NCBI RefSeq assembly: GCF_900109095.1
Contig: NZ_FNYZ01000005.1
Span: 185,040-249,039, forward strand
Length of the DNA: 64,000 bases
Direction: 5' to 3'
DNA from: Sphingobium sp. AP50
GTDB taxonomy: Bacteria > Pseudomonadota > Alphaproteobacteria > Sphingomonadales > Sphingomonadaceae
Part shown: positions 1 through 8,126 of the stretch, piece after piece
Layout: each line of letters begins with the position of its first letter
Numbering within the stretch: position 1 is the stretch's first letter
The notes under the pieces: model-generated
Told to the model about the DNA's origin: nothing
Databases searched by the model: none
The model's input: the letters and a program-made list of their open reading frames with translations, nothing else
Position numbers and translations under genes: made by a program

Positions 1-860
1 CCCCCCAGCAGCGACGGCAGCAACACCGCCGAGGGCGACCGATCCGTCAGCGGCCGCACCAGATGCGGCACGATCAGCCCGACAAAGCCGATCGCGCCCG
101 ACACCGCGACCGCGCCGCCCACGCCGATCGCCACGCCCAGCATCATCCGCAACTGCGCCGCCGACAGGTTGACGCCCAGCGCCTGCGCGCCCTCCTCCCC
201 CAAGGTCAGCGCATCCAGCGTCCGCCCGTCCGCGATCAGCAGGGTCGCGCCGATCGCGACACAGGGCAAAGCGATCCAGACATGGTCATAGCTGCGATTT
301 TCCAGGCTCCCCATCAGCCAGCTCATAATCTCCATCGCGGCAAAGGGATTGGGGGACAGGTTCAGCGACAGGCTGATCCCCGCCCCCGCCAGTGTCGCCA
401 CCGCGATGCCGGCCAGGATCAGCGTCAGCGGGCTTTCCGCCGATCCCGACAACAGGAACAGCGCGCCGATCGCAATCAGCGCGGAGCTGATGCCCAGCAC
501 CGGCAGTGCCAGCGGATGCAGTTGCGCCAGCCCGAAATAGAGCGCGCACACCGCCCCCAGCGCGGCCGCATTGGATGCGCCCAGCACAGACGGTTCGGCA
601 AGCGGATTGCGCAAATAGCCCTGTAGAGCCGCGCCCGACACACCCAGCATCGCGCCCACGATCAGCCCCAGCAGCATGCGCGGCAGGCGCAGGTCGATGA
701 TGATGGCACGGGCGACATCATCGCCACCGCCTGTCAGCACGGCGGCGATCCGCGCCGGACTGAGCGACACCGCACCGAGCAGGATCGATCCGAAGGCGGC
801 AAGGATGACCAGGAGCAACAGGCCCGGAATAAGCAGAGGATGATAACGGCGCGCGGTCAT
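1..860 (-). CDS. btuC: BtuC/FecCD-family ABC transporter permease (3' end beyond window)
   Basis: Inner-membrane permease of a binding-protein-dependent importer, most likely for cobalamin. Reading leftward from the ATG at 860 gives an open frame of 286 codons that runs off the window edge, beginning MTARRYHPLLIPGLLLL. Family marks visible are an N-terminal membrane segment, the DLRLPRMLLGLIVGAMLGVSG block with the conserved RLPR, LRNPLAEPSVLGAS, and late in the fragment GFVGLIVPHLVR, the typical FecCD cytoplasmic loop that contacts the ATPase. It is divergent from the binding-protein gene with only 38 bp between starts, so they probably share a promoter region. B12 as substrate is inferred from the riboswitch-controlled BtuB nearby; siderophore permeases have the same fold. 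The ATPase gene presumably lies to the left. Confidence 0.9.
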   Translation of the reverse strand, partial: MTARRYHPLLIPGLLLLVILAAFGSILLGAVSLSPARIAAVLTGGGDDVARAIIIDLRLPRMLLGLIVGAMLGVSGAALQGYLRNPLAEPSVLGASNAAALGAVCALYFGLAQLHPLALPVLGISSALIAIGALFLLSGSAESPLTLILAGIAVATLAGAGISLSLNLSPNPFAAMEIMSWLMGSLENRSYDHVWIALPCVAIGATLLIADGRTLDALTLGEEGAQALGVNLSAAQLRMMLGVAIGVGGAVAVSGAIGFVGLIVPHLVRPLTDRSPSAVLLPSLLG

Positions 861-898
861 GACTTGCCTCCGCCCATGGGCTTGCTAAGCCGCTGGCG

Positions 899-1708
899 AT
901 GATCCGGCCATTGACCTTCGCGGCGACCGCCCTCTGCCTGCTGACCGGCGCAGCCGCGCCCCAGCCGCCGCGCAAGATCGTGTCGCTCAATGTCTGTGCC
1001 GACCAATATCTGCTGGCGCTGGCCGATCCGGGGCAGATTGCGGCGCTCAGCAGCAATGCCCGCGATCCCGAACTCTCGGCCGCGGCGGACAAGGCGCGCG
1101 GCTATCGCACGCTGCGCCGTCCGTCGGAAGAAGTGCTGGCGATCCGGCCCGACCTGCTGGTCGGCTTCCCGCTGGGTCCGGTCGCGGTCGCCGGCGCGCC
1201 GCCGGGCCGGTGGCGCACGCTGGGCGTCGCCAGCGCCGACAGCTATGGCGCGATCCTCGACCAGATCCGCCAGGTCGCCCGCGCAGTCGGCCATGCCGAT
1301 CGCGGCGAAAAGCTGATTGCGCAAATGAACCGCGACCTTGCCACCCTGCCAAAGGCCCGGCGCAGCGGCGTTGCGGCCTATTATCAGCGGCGCGGCTATA
1401 TGACCGGCACGGGCACGTTGATCGATGACCTGATGCATCGGGTCGGCCTCACCAATCTCGCCGCCAAACTCGGCAAGCCCGCGCTGGCGCAGGTTTCGCT
1501 GGAGGAGATGGTGGCCACCCGGCCCGACTGGTTGATCGTGGAAAGCGCCACCGATCATGTGGTCGATCAGGGAACGGAAATGCTGCACCACCCCGCCCTC
1601 GCCCGCATCCCGCGCATCAGCCTGCCGCAAAGCTGGACCGTGTGCGGCGGCCCCGCCTATGTGCAGGCCGCGCGCGCGATCACGGCGCGCCTCGACGCAA
1701 GGCAGTAG
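899..1708 (+). CDS. btuF: BtuF-like ABC transporter substrate-binding protein
   Basis: Periplasmic binding protein of 269 aa for the adjacent BtuC-type permease. A signal peptide is visible (MIRPLTFAATALCLLTGAAA), followed by RKIVSLNVCADQYLLALADP, the standard opening of the BtuF/FecB class III fold, then a helical backbone and a second lobe with RPDWLIVES. The usual length for BtuF is about 260-290 aa. It diverges from the permease and converges on the B12 receptor gene; the GC stem-loops at 1752-1856 separate the two convergent genes. Cobalamin specificity is inferred from context. Confidence 0.85.
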   Translation: MIRPLTFAATALCLLTGAAAPQPPRKIVSLNVCADQYLLALADPGQIAALSSNARDPELSAAADKARGYRTLRRPSEEVLAIRPDLLVGFPLGPVAVAGAPPGRWRTLGVASADSYGAILDQIRQVARAVGHADRGEKLIAQMNRDLATLPKARRSGVAAYYQRRGYMTGTGTLIDDLMHRVGLTNLAAKLGKPALAQVSLEEMVATRPDWLIVESATDHVVDQGTEMLHHPALARIPRISLPQSWTVCGGPAYVQAARAITARLDARQ

Positions 1709-1751
1709 TGGCAACCGAACGCGCCCTTTCGTTCGAAAACTCTTTCTATAG

Positions 1752-1856
1752 CCCCTCCCCTTTAGGGGAGGGGTTGGGGTGGGGCAGCGCGACAGCATCA
1801 GAGTTAGCCCTTGTGGCACGCCCCCACCCCCATCCCCTCCCCTGAAGGGGAGGGGC
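1752..1856. repeat. Nested GC-rich inverted repeat between convergent genes
   Basis: Two short hairpins, CCCCTCCCC-TTTA-GGGGAGGGG at 1752-1773 and CCCCTCCCC-TGAA-GGGGAGGGG at 1834-1856, lie in the btuF-btuB gap. The DNA flanking the first (GGTTGGGGTGGGG) is the reverse complement of the DNA before the second (CCCCACCCCCATC, one extra base), so the whole unit is a larger imperfect palindrome. It probably serves as a bidirectional transcription end and looks like a dispersed repeat. Confidence 0.7.
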
Positions 1857-1864
1857 TTTCAAAT

Positions 1865-3703
1865 TCAGAAACGGACACGCACCCCGCCATAAGCGGCGCG
1901 GCCGAAGGTGTTATAGCCATAGGCGGTGGCGTATCCTTCATCGAACAGATTGTCGATGCGGCCATAGACTTCCAGATGATCGCCGACCGGCAGGGACGCC
2001 CGCAGCCCGACCAGCGCATAGCCGTCCAGCCGCCGCGTGTTCGCCGCATCGTCGAAACTGTCGCCGACCATGGTGACGGTCGCGCCGGTCGACAGGCCGA
2101 AGAACCAGTCATAATCGGCCGACAGGCTGACCGCATTGGCCGCGCGACGGGCAAGGCGATTGCCATAGGTAGCGGCGCCAGCCGAACGATCGCGCGCATC
2201 GACATAGCTGTAGCTGCCCGTCACGGTCAGCGCGTCCACCGGCTTCAGTGCGATCGAGGCTTCCACGCCCTTGGCGCGGGTGCGATCCAGATTGCCATAG
2301 GTGAAGGTGGCGTAGTCATAATTGATCTGGTTGCGGGTATCGCGCTGGAACGCCGTCAGCGACAGGGTCGCGCGGCCACCGTCCAGGCTCTGGTCCAAGC
2401 CGATATCATAGCTTTTCGACCGTTCGGGCGTCAGCGCGCGGTTGCCGCTGTAAGTGTCGTACAACTGATAGAGCGAGGGCGCCTTGAACCCTTCGCCATA
2501 GCTCAGGCGAATATTGGTCGCGCCGCCATTGGGCGTATAATTGGCGTTCGCGCCAAAAGTGGTCGCGCCGCCGAACTGGCTATGATCGTCGTGGCGCAGG
2601 CCGCCGGTGACGGCGAGGCCGTTGAAGGGCTTCACGATCGCCAGACCATAGACGCTGTCGATATTGATCTTCGCGCTCGCCGTGTCGCCAAAGCCGAAAT
2701 AATCATAATCCGGCCGTTCATGCTCATAGCCGAAGACCAGCTTCGCCTGATCGACCGGGGCATAGACGCCCTCATATTCGAAGCGCAGATTGGTGCCCGA
2801 ATAGCCATAATCCGGGTCGGTGCCGCGCACGAAATAATAGTCGCGGTCGTTGCGCATCCAGGTGACGGCCGCCCGGTTGGTCAGCTTGCCGTCCAGCAGC
2901 GCCAGATTGACGCCGGCATAGCCGACATATTGGTCGACCTTCGACACGTCGCTGCTGTCGGCAGGCGCGCCGAAGAAGCTGTCATAGTCCAGATCGGCAT
3001 GGATATAATAGCCGCGCAGGTCGAGGCTGAGAGTATCGGTGAAAGCCAGCTTCAGCCGGGCGTTGGTGGCGATATTCTCATAGCCGTCCCGTTCGGTGCC
3101 GCCCGCGGCCGAAGATATGCCGTCGGTGCGATAATAGGCCGCGCCGATCCCGCCGGACGCGATACCGGCGGTGCCGGACACATCCGCCTTGGCATTGAGG
3201 GTATCGGCATAGCCATAATCGATCGAAGCGTTACCCGCGAAGCCTTCGGCCGGCGTGCCGGTCATCAGGTTGACGACGCCGCCAATCGCCTGACTGCCAT
3301 AGACCACCGAGTTGGAGCCGCGCAGCACTTCGACCCGGCGGATATTGGCGGTCAGCAGATGGCCGAAATCATAGCCGTCGCCGATGCCGCTGGGATCATT
3401 CACCTTCACCCCGTCGATCAGCACCAGAGTCTGCGTCGTTTCCGCCCCGCGCAGCGACACGCTGGTCACGCCACCGGTCGATCCGTTGCGGTTGAAACGC
3501 ACGCCGGGCGTGGTTGCCAGCAGATCGACGATGTCGGTCGCCTGCCGCTGCTCGATCGTCTTCGCATCGATGACGGTGATCGCCTGTCCCACTTCGTCGC
3601 GCGACTGTTCGATGCCGGTCGCGGTGACGATGATCTCGTCCTCCTGCGCCAATGCCGGTGTAGCAGCCAGCAAGGCCGCGAGCGATATTCCCATTTTCAA
3701 CAT
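1865..3703 (-). CDS. btuB: TonB-dependent vitamin B12 receptor
   Basis: Outer-membrane receptor of 612 aa that binds cobalamin and passes it to the periplasm using TonB energy. Signal peptide MLKMGISLAALLAATPALAQ, then a TonB-box-like EIIVTATG, a plug domain (VTSVSLRGAETTQTLVLIDG, VEVLRGSNSVVYGSQAIGG) and a beta-barrel ending in GGVRVRF with the terminal aromatic residue needed for barrel assembly. The length matches BtuB. Assignment to B12 rests on the cobalamin riboswitch in its leader and on the neighbouring BtuF/BtuC-type genes. The leader between riboswitch and start has small hairpins just before a GGGG ribosome site, which fits translational control. Confidence 0.92.
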   Translation of the reverse strand: MLKMGISLAALLAATPALAQEDEIIVTATGIEQSRDEVGQAITVIDAKTIEQRQATDIVDLLATTPGVRFNRNGSTGGVTSVSLRGAETTQTLVLIDGVKVNDPSGIGDGYDFGHLLTANIRRVEVLRGSNSVVYGSQAIGGVVNLMTGTPAEGFAGNASIDYGYADTLNAKADVSGTAGIASGGIGAAYYRTDGISSAAGGTERDGYENIATNARLKLAFTDTLSLDLRGYYIHADLDYDSFFGAPADSSDVSKVDQYVGYAGVNLALLDGKLTNRAAVTWMRNDRDYYFVRGTDPDYGYSGTNLRFEYEGVYAPVDQAKLVFGYEHERPDYDYFGFGDTASAKINIDSVYGLAIVKPFNGLAVTGGLRHDDHSQFGGATTFGANANYTPNGGATNIRLSYGEGFKAPSLYQLYDTYSGNRALTPERSKSYDIGLDQSLDGGRATLSLTAFQRDTRNQINYDYATFTYGNLDRTRAKGVEASIALKPVDALTVTGSYSYVDARDRSAGAATYGNRLARRAANAVSLSADYDWFFGLSTGATVTMVGDSFDDAANTRRLDGYALVGLRASLPVGDHLEVYGRIDNLFDEGYATAYGYNTFGRAAYGGVRVRF

Positions 3704-3885
3704 GATAAGCCCCTATGGCGTCGCATTGCGACTGTCAGGGTCGGGGCGTCCGCACATGCGGTCGGATGTTGGAGGGATGACGCCATGCCCCGCCGCAACC
3801 CGATGCGGCCCCGGCCGCACGGCGTCGCTCGACGGAAAACCCACCGTGCCCCGGCCATCCCCTGGACCAAAGCAGAGCGACCAAG
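3704..3885 (-). promoter_or_regulatory. Expression platform / leader between B12 riboswitch and btuB
   Basis: This 182-bp leader contains no credible gene. On the minus strand it holds small hairpins (CCGCATGTGCGG and GTCGCAATGCGAC) just before the GGGG Shine-Dalgarno of btuB. A hairpin so close to the ribosome site suggests a sequestering switch and not a Rho-independent terminator, since no U-run is present. Mechanism is inference. Confidence 0.5.
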
Positions 3886-4074
3886 CGCCGGCAGGTCTCC
3901 TGGCTCGCGGGTCGTTGCACGATGCATCAGCCTTCCCGGATAACTCCAGTGGCCGGTCTTTCGACCCCCATGCATCGCGCTATCCGCTTACAGTTGCAGG
4001 GACAGCCACGGAATTGGGCGCTCACGCACCCGCACCGCATTCCCGTTTTCAGCCCTTTCGGGCACCGGCGCGAT
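3886..4074 (-). promoter_or_regulatory. Cobalamin riboswitch (adenosylcobalamin aptamer)
   Basis: Read on the minus strand, the segment has the conserved order of a cobalamin aptamer: GGTGCC then AAAACGGGAA and GCGGTGCG near its 5' end, CCCTGCAACTGTAAGCG in the middle, GCCACTGG and GGGAAGGCTGATGC, and finally the B12 box AGCCAGGAGACCTGCC at 3890-3905. It sits about 185 nt upstream of the btuB start in the same direction. Binding of cobalamin is expected to shut off btuB expression. The motif match is very clear by eye; the exact ends are approximate. Confidence 0.95.
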
Positions 4075-4153
4075 CTGTTTGCAGGGAAAGAACAGCCCCT
4101 CCCCACGCGCGGCCCTGTACGGGAAAGCCGGGGCGAATCCAAGCAGGGCGCGA

Positions 4154-4993
4154 TTAAAGCGTCACAGCGTTGCCCCGCAGCAACAGCGCGTCCGATCGGG
4201 CGAGCGCGACCAGCGGCAGTCCCGCCGCCGCCGCGCGTTCCGTCGCCAGCCGGGTCGGCGCGGAAATGGTGACGAGCAGCGGGCAATCGGCCAACGCCGC
4301 CTTCTCCACCAGCTCATAGGAACAGCGCGAGGATAGCAGCGCAAAACCGCCCTCCCAGCCCGCGCCCTGCCGCGCCATCGCCCCGATCAGCTTGTCGAAC
4401 GCATTGTGCCGCCCGACATCCTCCCGCACCAGCCGGATCGTACCGTCCGCGCCGACCAGCGCGGCGGCATGGGCGGCGCCGGTGGCCGCGTTCAACGGCT
4501 GATGATCGCGCAAGGCCTTCAGCGCGTGGAAGATGGCGGCGCGGTCTGCCAGGCTCTTCGTCGCGACATGGGGCAGCGGCCGGATCGCCTGCTCCAGATT
4601 CTCTATACCGCACAGGCCGCAACTACTGTCCGACGCCCGATGCCGCACCCGATCGAGCAGCCCGTCGGTCCGATGCGGCGGCAATGTCGCGCGGGCGATA
4701 ATACCGCTGTCGGTGTGATGCACATCGACGTCCAGCAGCGCATCCGCGCGCGTCACCAGCCGCTCGGCCAGGCTGAACCCCTGCACCAGATCCCCGATAT
4801 CGGTCGGCGTCGCCATCAGCACGGCATAGCCTGCGCCATTATATTCGATCGCGACCGGCACTTCCTCCGCCAGCGCGCGGATGATCGCGTCTGTCCCGCC
4901 ATCGGGCGTCAGCCGGTCGAAGGACAGGCTGCTCAGACTCTCCCCGTTCATCAGCGGCAAGCGCTCAACCAGCGTCGCAATGGCCGGCCTCAT
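4154..4993 (-). CDS. fdhD: Formate dehydrogenase sulfurtransferase FdhD
   Basis: Sulfurtransferase that carries sulfur from a cysteine desulfurase to the molybdenum cofactor of formate dehydrogenase; without it the enzyme is inactive. The 279-aa reading contains the hallmark SSCGLCG cysteine pair, LVREDVGRHNAFDKLIG and SRCSYELVEKA with TISAPTRLAT, all standard FdhD blocks. It is the last gene of the fds operon and overlaps the end of fdsD by 29 bp if the ATG at 4993 is used; an in-frame ATG at 4951, just after the fdsD stop, is an alternative start. The open frame extends further upstream but that part is an arginine-rich shadow of fdsD. Confidence 0.95.
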   Translation of the reverse strand: MRPAIATLVERLPLMNGESLSSLSFDRLTPDGGTDAIIRALAEEVPVAIEYNGAGYAVLMATPTDIGDLVQGFSLAERLVTRADALLDVDVHHTDSGIIARATLPPHRTDGLLDRVRHRASDSSCGLCGIENLEQAIRPLPHVATKSLADRAAIFHALKALRDHQPLNAATGAAHAAALVGADGTIRLVREDVGRHNAFDKLIGAMARQGAGWEGGFALLSSRCSYELVEKAALADCPLLVTISAPTRLATERAAAAGLPLVALARSDALLLRGNAVTL

Positions 4994-5270
4994 CCACCCG
5001 ATTGAACTGCGTGGCGTCGACCTGCGGCGCCGGCCGCCCCTGCGCCATCCGGGCCACGGCAGCGGCCACCACCGGCGACAATCGTTCGGACTGATCCTGC
5101 GCAATGGCGATGATCTGCGCCTTCATCCGCGGATCCCAAAAGCGGGTCAAATGTTCGGCGAGCGCTTCCGTCGCCTTCGCCTCGCCCATCATCGCCATGT
5201 TGCGGGCAATCTGATGCGCCATATAGACCAGCCGATCGGTCGTGGACATGACATGGGTGTCGTCGCTCAT
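4965..5270 (-). CDS. fdsD: Formate dehydrogenase delta subunit
   Basis: Small 101-aa protein (MSDDTHVMSTTDRLVYMAHQ) matching the FdsD delta subunit that follows fdsA in NAD-dependent formate dehydrogenase operons. Typical features are the N-terminal LVYMAHQIARNM segment and the HLTRFWDPRMKAQI block. It is thought to help assembly or stability of the complex and carries no cofactor motif here. It starts 9 bp after the fdsA stop and overlaps fdhD. Confidence 0.9.
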   Translation of the reverse strand: MSDDTHVMSTTDRLVYMAHQIARNMAMMGEAKATEALAEHLTRFWDPRMKAQIIAIAQDQSERLSPVVAAAVARMAQGRPAPQVDATQFNRVDEAGHCDAG

Positions 5271-5279
5271 GGGCCGATC

Positions 5280-8126
5280 CTATTCCGCCGCTTCCAGTGG
5301 CGCAATGCGTCGACTGTTGCGGGCTTGGCTTGCATAATCCTGCTGCCAGTCGCTCGGCCCGTTGCTGGCCATCACCTGCACCGCCGTCACCTTATATTCG
5401 GGGCAATTGGTGGCCCAGTCCGAATAATCGGTGGTGATGACATTGGCCTGCGTCTCGGGATGGTGGAAGGTCGTATAGACCACACCGGGCGCCACCCGCT
5501 CGGTAATCAGCGCCCGCAACGTCGTCTCCCCCGCACGACTGCGCAGCGTCACCCAGTCGCCATCCTTCAGACCCCGGTTCTCGGCATCGCTGGGATGCAT
5601 TTCCAGCCGATCCTCCGGATGCCAGGCAGTGTTGGCCGTCCGCCGCGTCTGCGCGCCGACATTATAGTGGGACAATATCCGCCCGGTCGTCAGCAGCAAC
5701 GGGAAGCGCGGCCCGGTCTTTTCATCGGTCGGCACATAGTCGGTGACGACGAACTTGCCCTTCCCGCGCACAAAGCCTTCGACATGCATGGTCGGCGTGC
5801 CATCGGGCGCGGCATCATTGGCCGGCCATTGCAACGATCCTTCCGCCTCCAGCCGGTCATAATGGACGCCAGCAAAGGTCGGGGTCAGCGCCGCTATCTC
5901 GTCCATGATTTCGGACGGGTGGCCATAGGTCCAGCCCAAGCCCATGGCGTTGGCCACCAACTGCACAATCTCCCAATCGGCATAACCGTTGAGCGGCGCC
6001 ATCACCTTGCGCACGCGCTGGATGCGCCGCTCGGCATTGGTGAAGGTGCCGTCCTTCTCCAGAAATGTCGATCCGGGCAGGAAGACATGCGCATAATTGG
6101 CGGTTTCGTTGAGGAACAGATCCTGCACCACCACGCATTCCATCGCCGCCAGCCCCGCCGCGACATGATGGGTATTGGGATCGGACTGGAGAATATCCTC
6201 ACCCTGCACGAACAGCCCCTTGAACGTCCCGTCGGTCGCCGCGTCCAGCATGTTGGGGATGCGCAGCCCAGGCTCGGCATCCAGCGCAACGCCCCATGTC
6301 CGCTCGAACAGGCTGCGCGTGGCGGCATCCGACACATGGCGATAGCCGGAAAATTCATGCGGGAAGCTGCCCATGTCGCAGGCGCCCTGCACATTATTCT
6401 GCCCCCGCAGCGGGTTCACGCCCACGCCCTCGCGCCCGACATTGCCGGTCGCCATGGCCAGGTTCGCGATCGCCATAACGGTCGAACTACCCTGCGAATG
6501 TTCGGTGACGCCCAGCCCATAATAGATCGCGCCATTACCCCCCGTGGCATAGAGCCGCGCGGCCGCGCGCACATCCTGCGCCTTCACGCCCGTCAGCGGC
6601 TCGATCGCCTCGGGCGAGCGCGCCGCCTCCGACACGAACTCCGCCCAGTCCACAAACTCGTCCCAGTCGCACCGTTCGCGGATGAAGGCTTCGTCATACA
6701 GCTTCTCGGTCACGACCACATGGGCGATCGCGGTCAGCATCGCGACATTGGTACCGGGCCGCAGGGGGAGGTGATGCTCCGCCGCGATATGGGGCGACTG
6801 GACCAGATCGGTGCGGCGCGGATCGATGACGATCAGCTTCGCGCCCTGCCGCAGCCTTTTCTTCATGCGGCTGGCAAACACCGGATGCCCGTCGGTCGGA
6901 TTGGCACCGATGACGAGGATGACATCCGCCTGCATCACGCTGTCGAAATCCTGCGTCCCCGCCGATGTGCCGAAGGTCTGGCTCAGGCCATAGCCGGTCG
7001 GCGAGTGGCAGACGCGCGCGCAGGTATCGACATTATTATTGCCAAACCCCTGCCGGATCAATTTTTGGACGAGGAAGGTTTCTTCATTGGTGCAGCGGCT
7101 GGAGGTAATGCCGCCAATCGAGCGGGTGCCATATTTCGCCTGTATCCGGCGAAACTCGTTCGCCGTATGCGCAATCGCCTCCTCCCATGACACTTCGCGC
7201 CATGGCTGGTCCACCGATGCGCGGATCATGGGGTTCAATATGCGGTCCTGATGCTGGGCATAGCCCCAGGCGAAGCGCCCCTTGACGCAACTATGGCCGC
7301 GATTGGCCTTGCCGTCCTTCCACGGCACCATCCGCACCAGTTCCTCGCCCCGCATTTCCGCGCGGAAGGTGCAGCCCACACCGCAATAGGCGCAGGTGGT
7401 GACGACGGCGCGGTCGGGCGTACCGCTTTCCACCACCTTCTTCTCGATGAGGGACGCGGTCGGACACGCCTGCACGCACGCCCCGCAGGACACGCATTCC
7501 GACCCCAGAAAATCCTCGCCCTGCGACGGCGAAACCTTGGACTCGAACCCCTTATTCTCGATCGTCAGCGCGAATGTGCCCTGCACTTCCTCACAGGCGC
7601 GCACGCAGCGCGAACAGACGATGCACTTGCTGGGATCGAAATCGAAATAGGGGTTCGACTGGTCCTTCGCCTGCCCCATATTGGTCGCGCCATCATAGCC
7701 ATAGCGCACATCGCGCAGGCCCACCGCGCCAGCCTGATCCTGCAATTCACAGTCGCCGTTCGCGCCGCAGGTCAGGCAATCGAGCGGATGATCGGAAATA
7801 TAGAGTTCCATCACCCCGCGCCGCAATTGCTTCAGCCGGTCGGTCTGGGTGCGCACCACCATACCCTCGGCAACGGGCGTCGTGCAGGATGCCGGATAGC
7901 CGTTGCGCCCCTCTACCTCGACCAGACAGAGGCGGCAGGAACCGAAACTCTCCACGCTGTCGGTCGCGCAGAGTTTCGGGATGGAACCGCCCAGCAAGGA
8001 CGCGGCGCGCATGATGCTGGTGCCTTCGGGCAGGGTCACGCTCTGCCCATCGATGGTCAGGGTGACGCTCTTGCCGGTCGCCAGCGCGGGCGGCGTGCCA
8101 TGGTCGGTTTCGCGGGAAAAGCTCAT
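5280..8126 (-). CDS. fdsA: NAD-dependent formate dehydrogenase, catalytic alpha subunit
   Basis: Molybdenum subunit (948 aa) that oxidises formate to CO2 in the cytoplasm and passes electrons to FdsB. Domains in order: a [2Fe-2S] ferredoxin with Cys53, 64, 67 and 81; a His113-Cys117-Cys120-Cys126 cluster; two four-Cys ferredoxin motifs (168-178 and 211-221); a [4Fe-4S] at Cys245, 248, 252, 280; then the molybdopterin domain with Cys373-His374 in ARVCHSPTG, where Cys373 is the expected Mo ligand; a C-terminal dinucleotide-binding domain (GRILSHYNVGAQTRR). All cluster ligands are intact. Its start overlaps the fdsB stop by ATGA. Confidence 0.97.
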   Translation of the reverse strand: MSFSRETDHGTPPALATGKSVTLTIDGQSVTLPEGTSIMRAASLLGGSIPKLCATDSVESFGSCRLCLVEVEGRNGYPASCTTPVAEGMVVRTQTDRLKQLRRGVMELYISDHPLDCLTCGANGDCELQDQAGAVGLRDVRYGYDGATNMGQAKDQSNPYFDFDPSKCIVCSRCVRACEEVQGTFALTIENKGFESKVSPSQGEDFLGSECVSCGACVQACPTASLIEKKVVESGTPDRAVVTTCAYCGVGCTFRAEMRGEELVRMVPWKDGKANRGHSCVKGRFAWGYAQHQDRILNPMIRASVDQPWREVSWEEAIAHTANEFRRIQAKYGTRSIGGITSSRCTNEETFLVQKLIRQGFGNNNVDTCARVCHSPTGYGLSQTFGTSAGTQDFDSVMQADVILVIGANPTDGHPVFASRMKKRLRQGAKLIVIDPRRTDLVQSPHIAAEHHLPLRPGTNVAMLTAIAHVVVTEKLYDEAFIRERCDWDEFVDWAEFVSEAARSPEAIEPLTGVKAQDVRAAARLYATGGNGAIYYGLGVTEHSQGSSTVMAIANLAMATGNVGREGVGVNPLRGQNNVQGACDMGSFPHEFSGYRHVSDAATRSLFERTWGVALDAEPGLRIPNMLDAATDGTFKGLFVQGEDILQSDPNTHHVAAGLAAMECVVVQDLFLNETANYAHVFLPGSTFLEKDGTFTNAERRIQRVRKVMAPLNGYADWEIVQLVANAMGLGWTYGHPSEIMDEIAALTPTFAGVHYDRLEAEGSLQWPANDAAPDGTPTMHVEGFVRGKGKFVVTDYVPTDEKTGPRFPLLLTTGRILSHYNVGAQTRRTANTAWHPEDRLEMHPSDAENRGLKDGDWVTLRSRAGETTLRALITERVAPGVVYTTFHHPETQANVITTDYSDWATNCPEYKVTAVQVMASNGPSDWQQDYASQARNSRRIAPLEAAE

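Noticed and set aside
1811..3943. Long plus-strand open frame of 710 codons over btuB
   Set aside because: It is the antisense shadow of the receptor gene, has no domain, and crosses the riboswitch side. Similar long shadows at 4881-7190, 8546-9877, 16477-18438, 40455-41936 and 57180-59345 were rejected for the same reason (high GC leaves antisense frames open).
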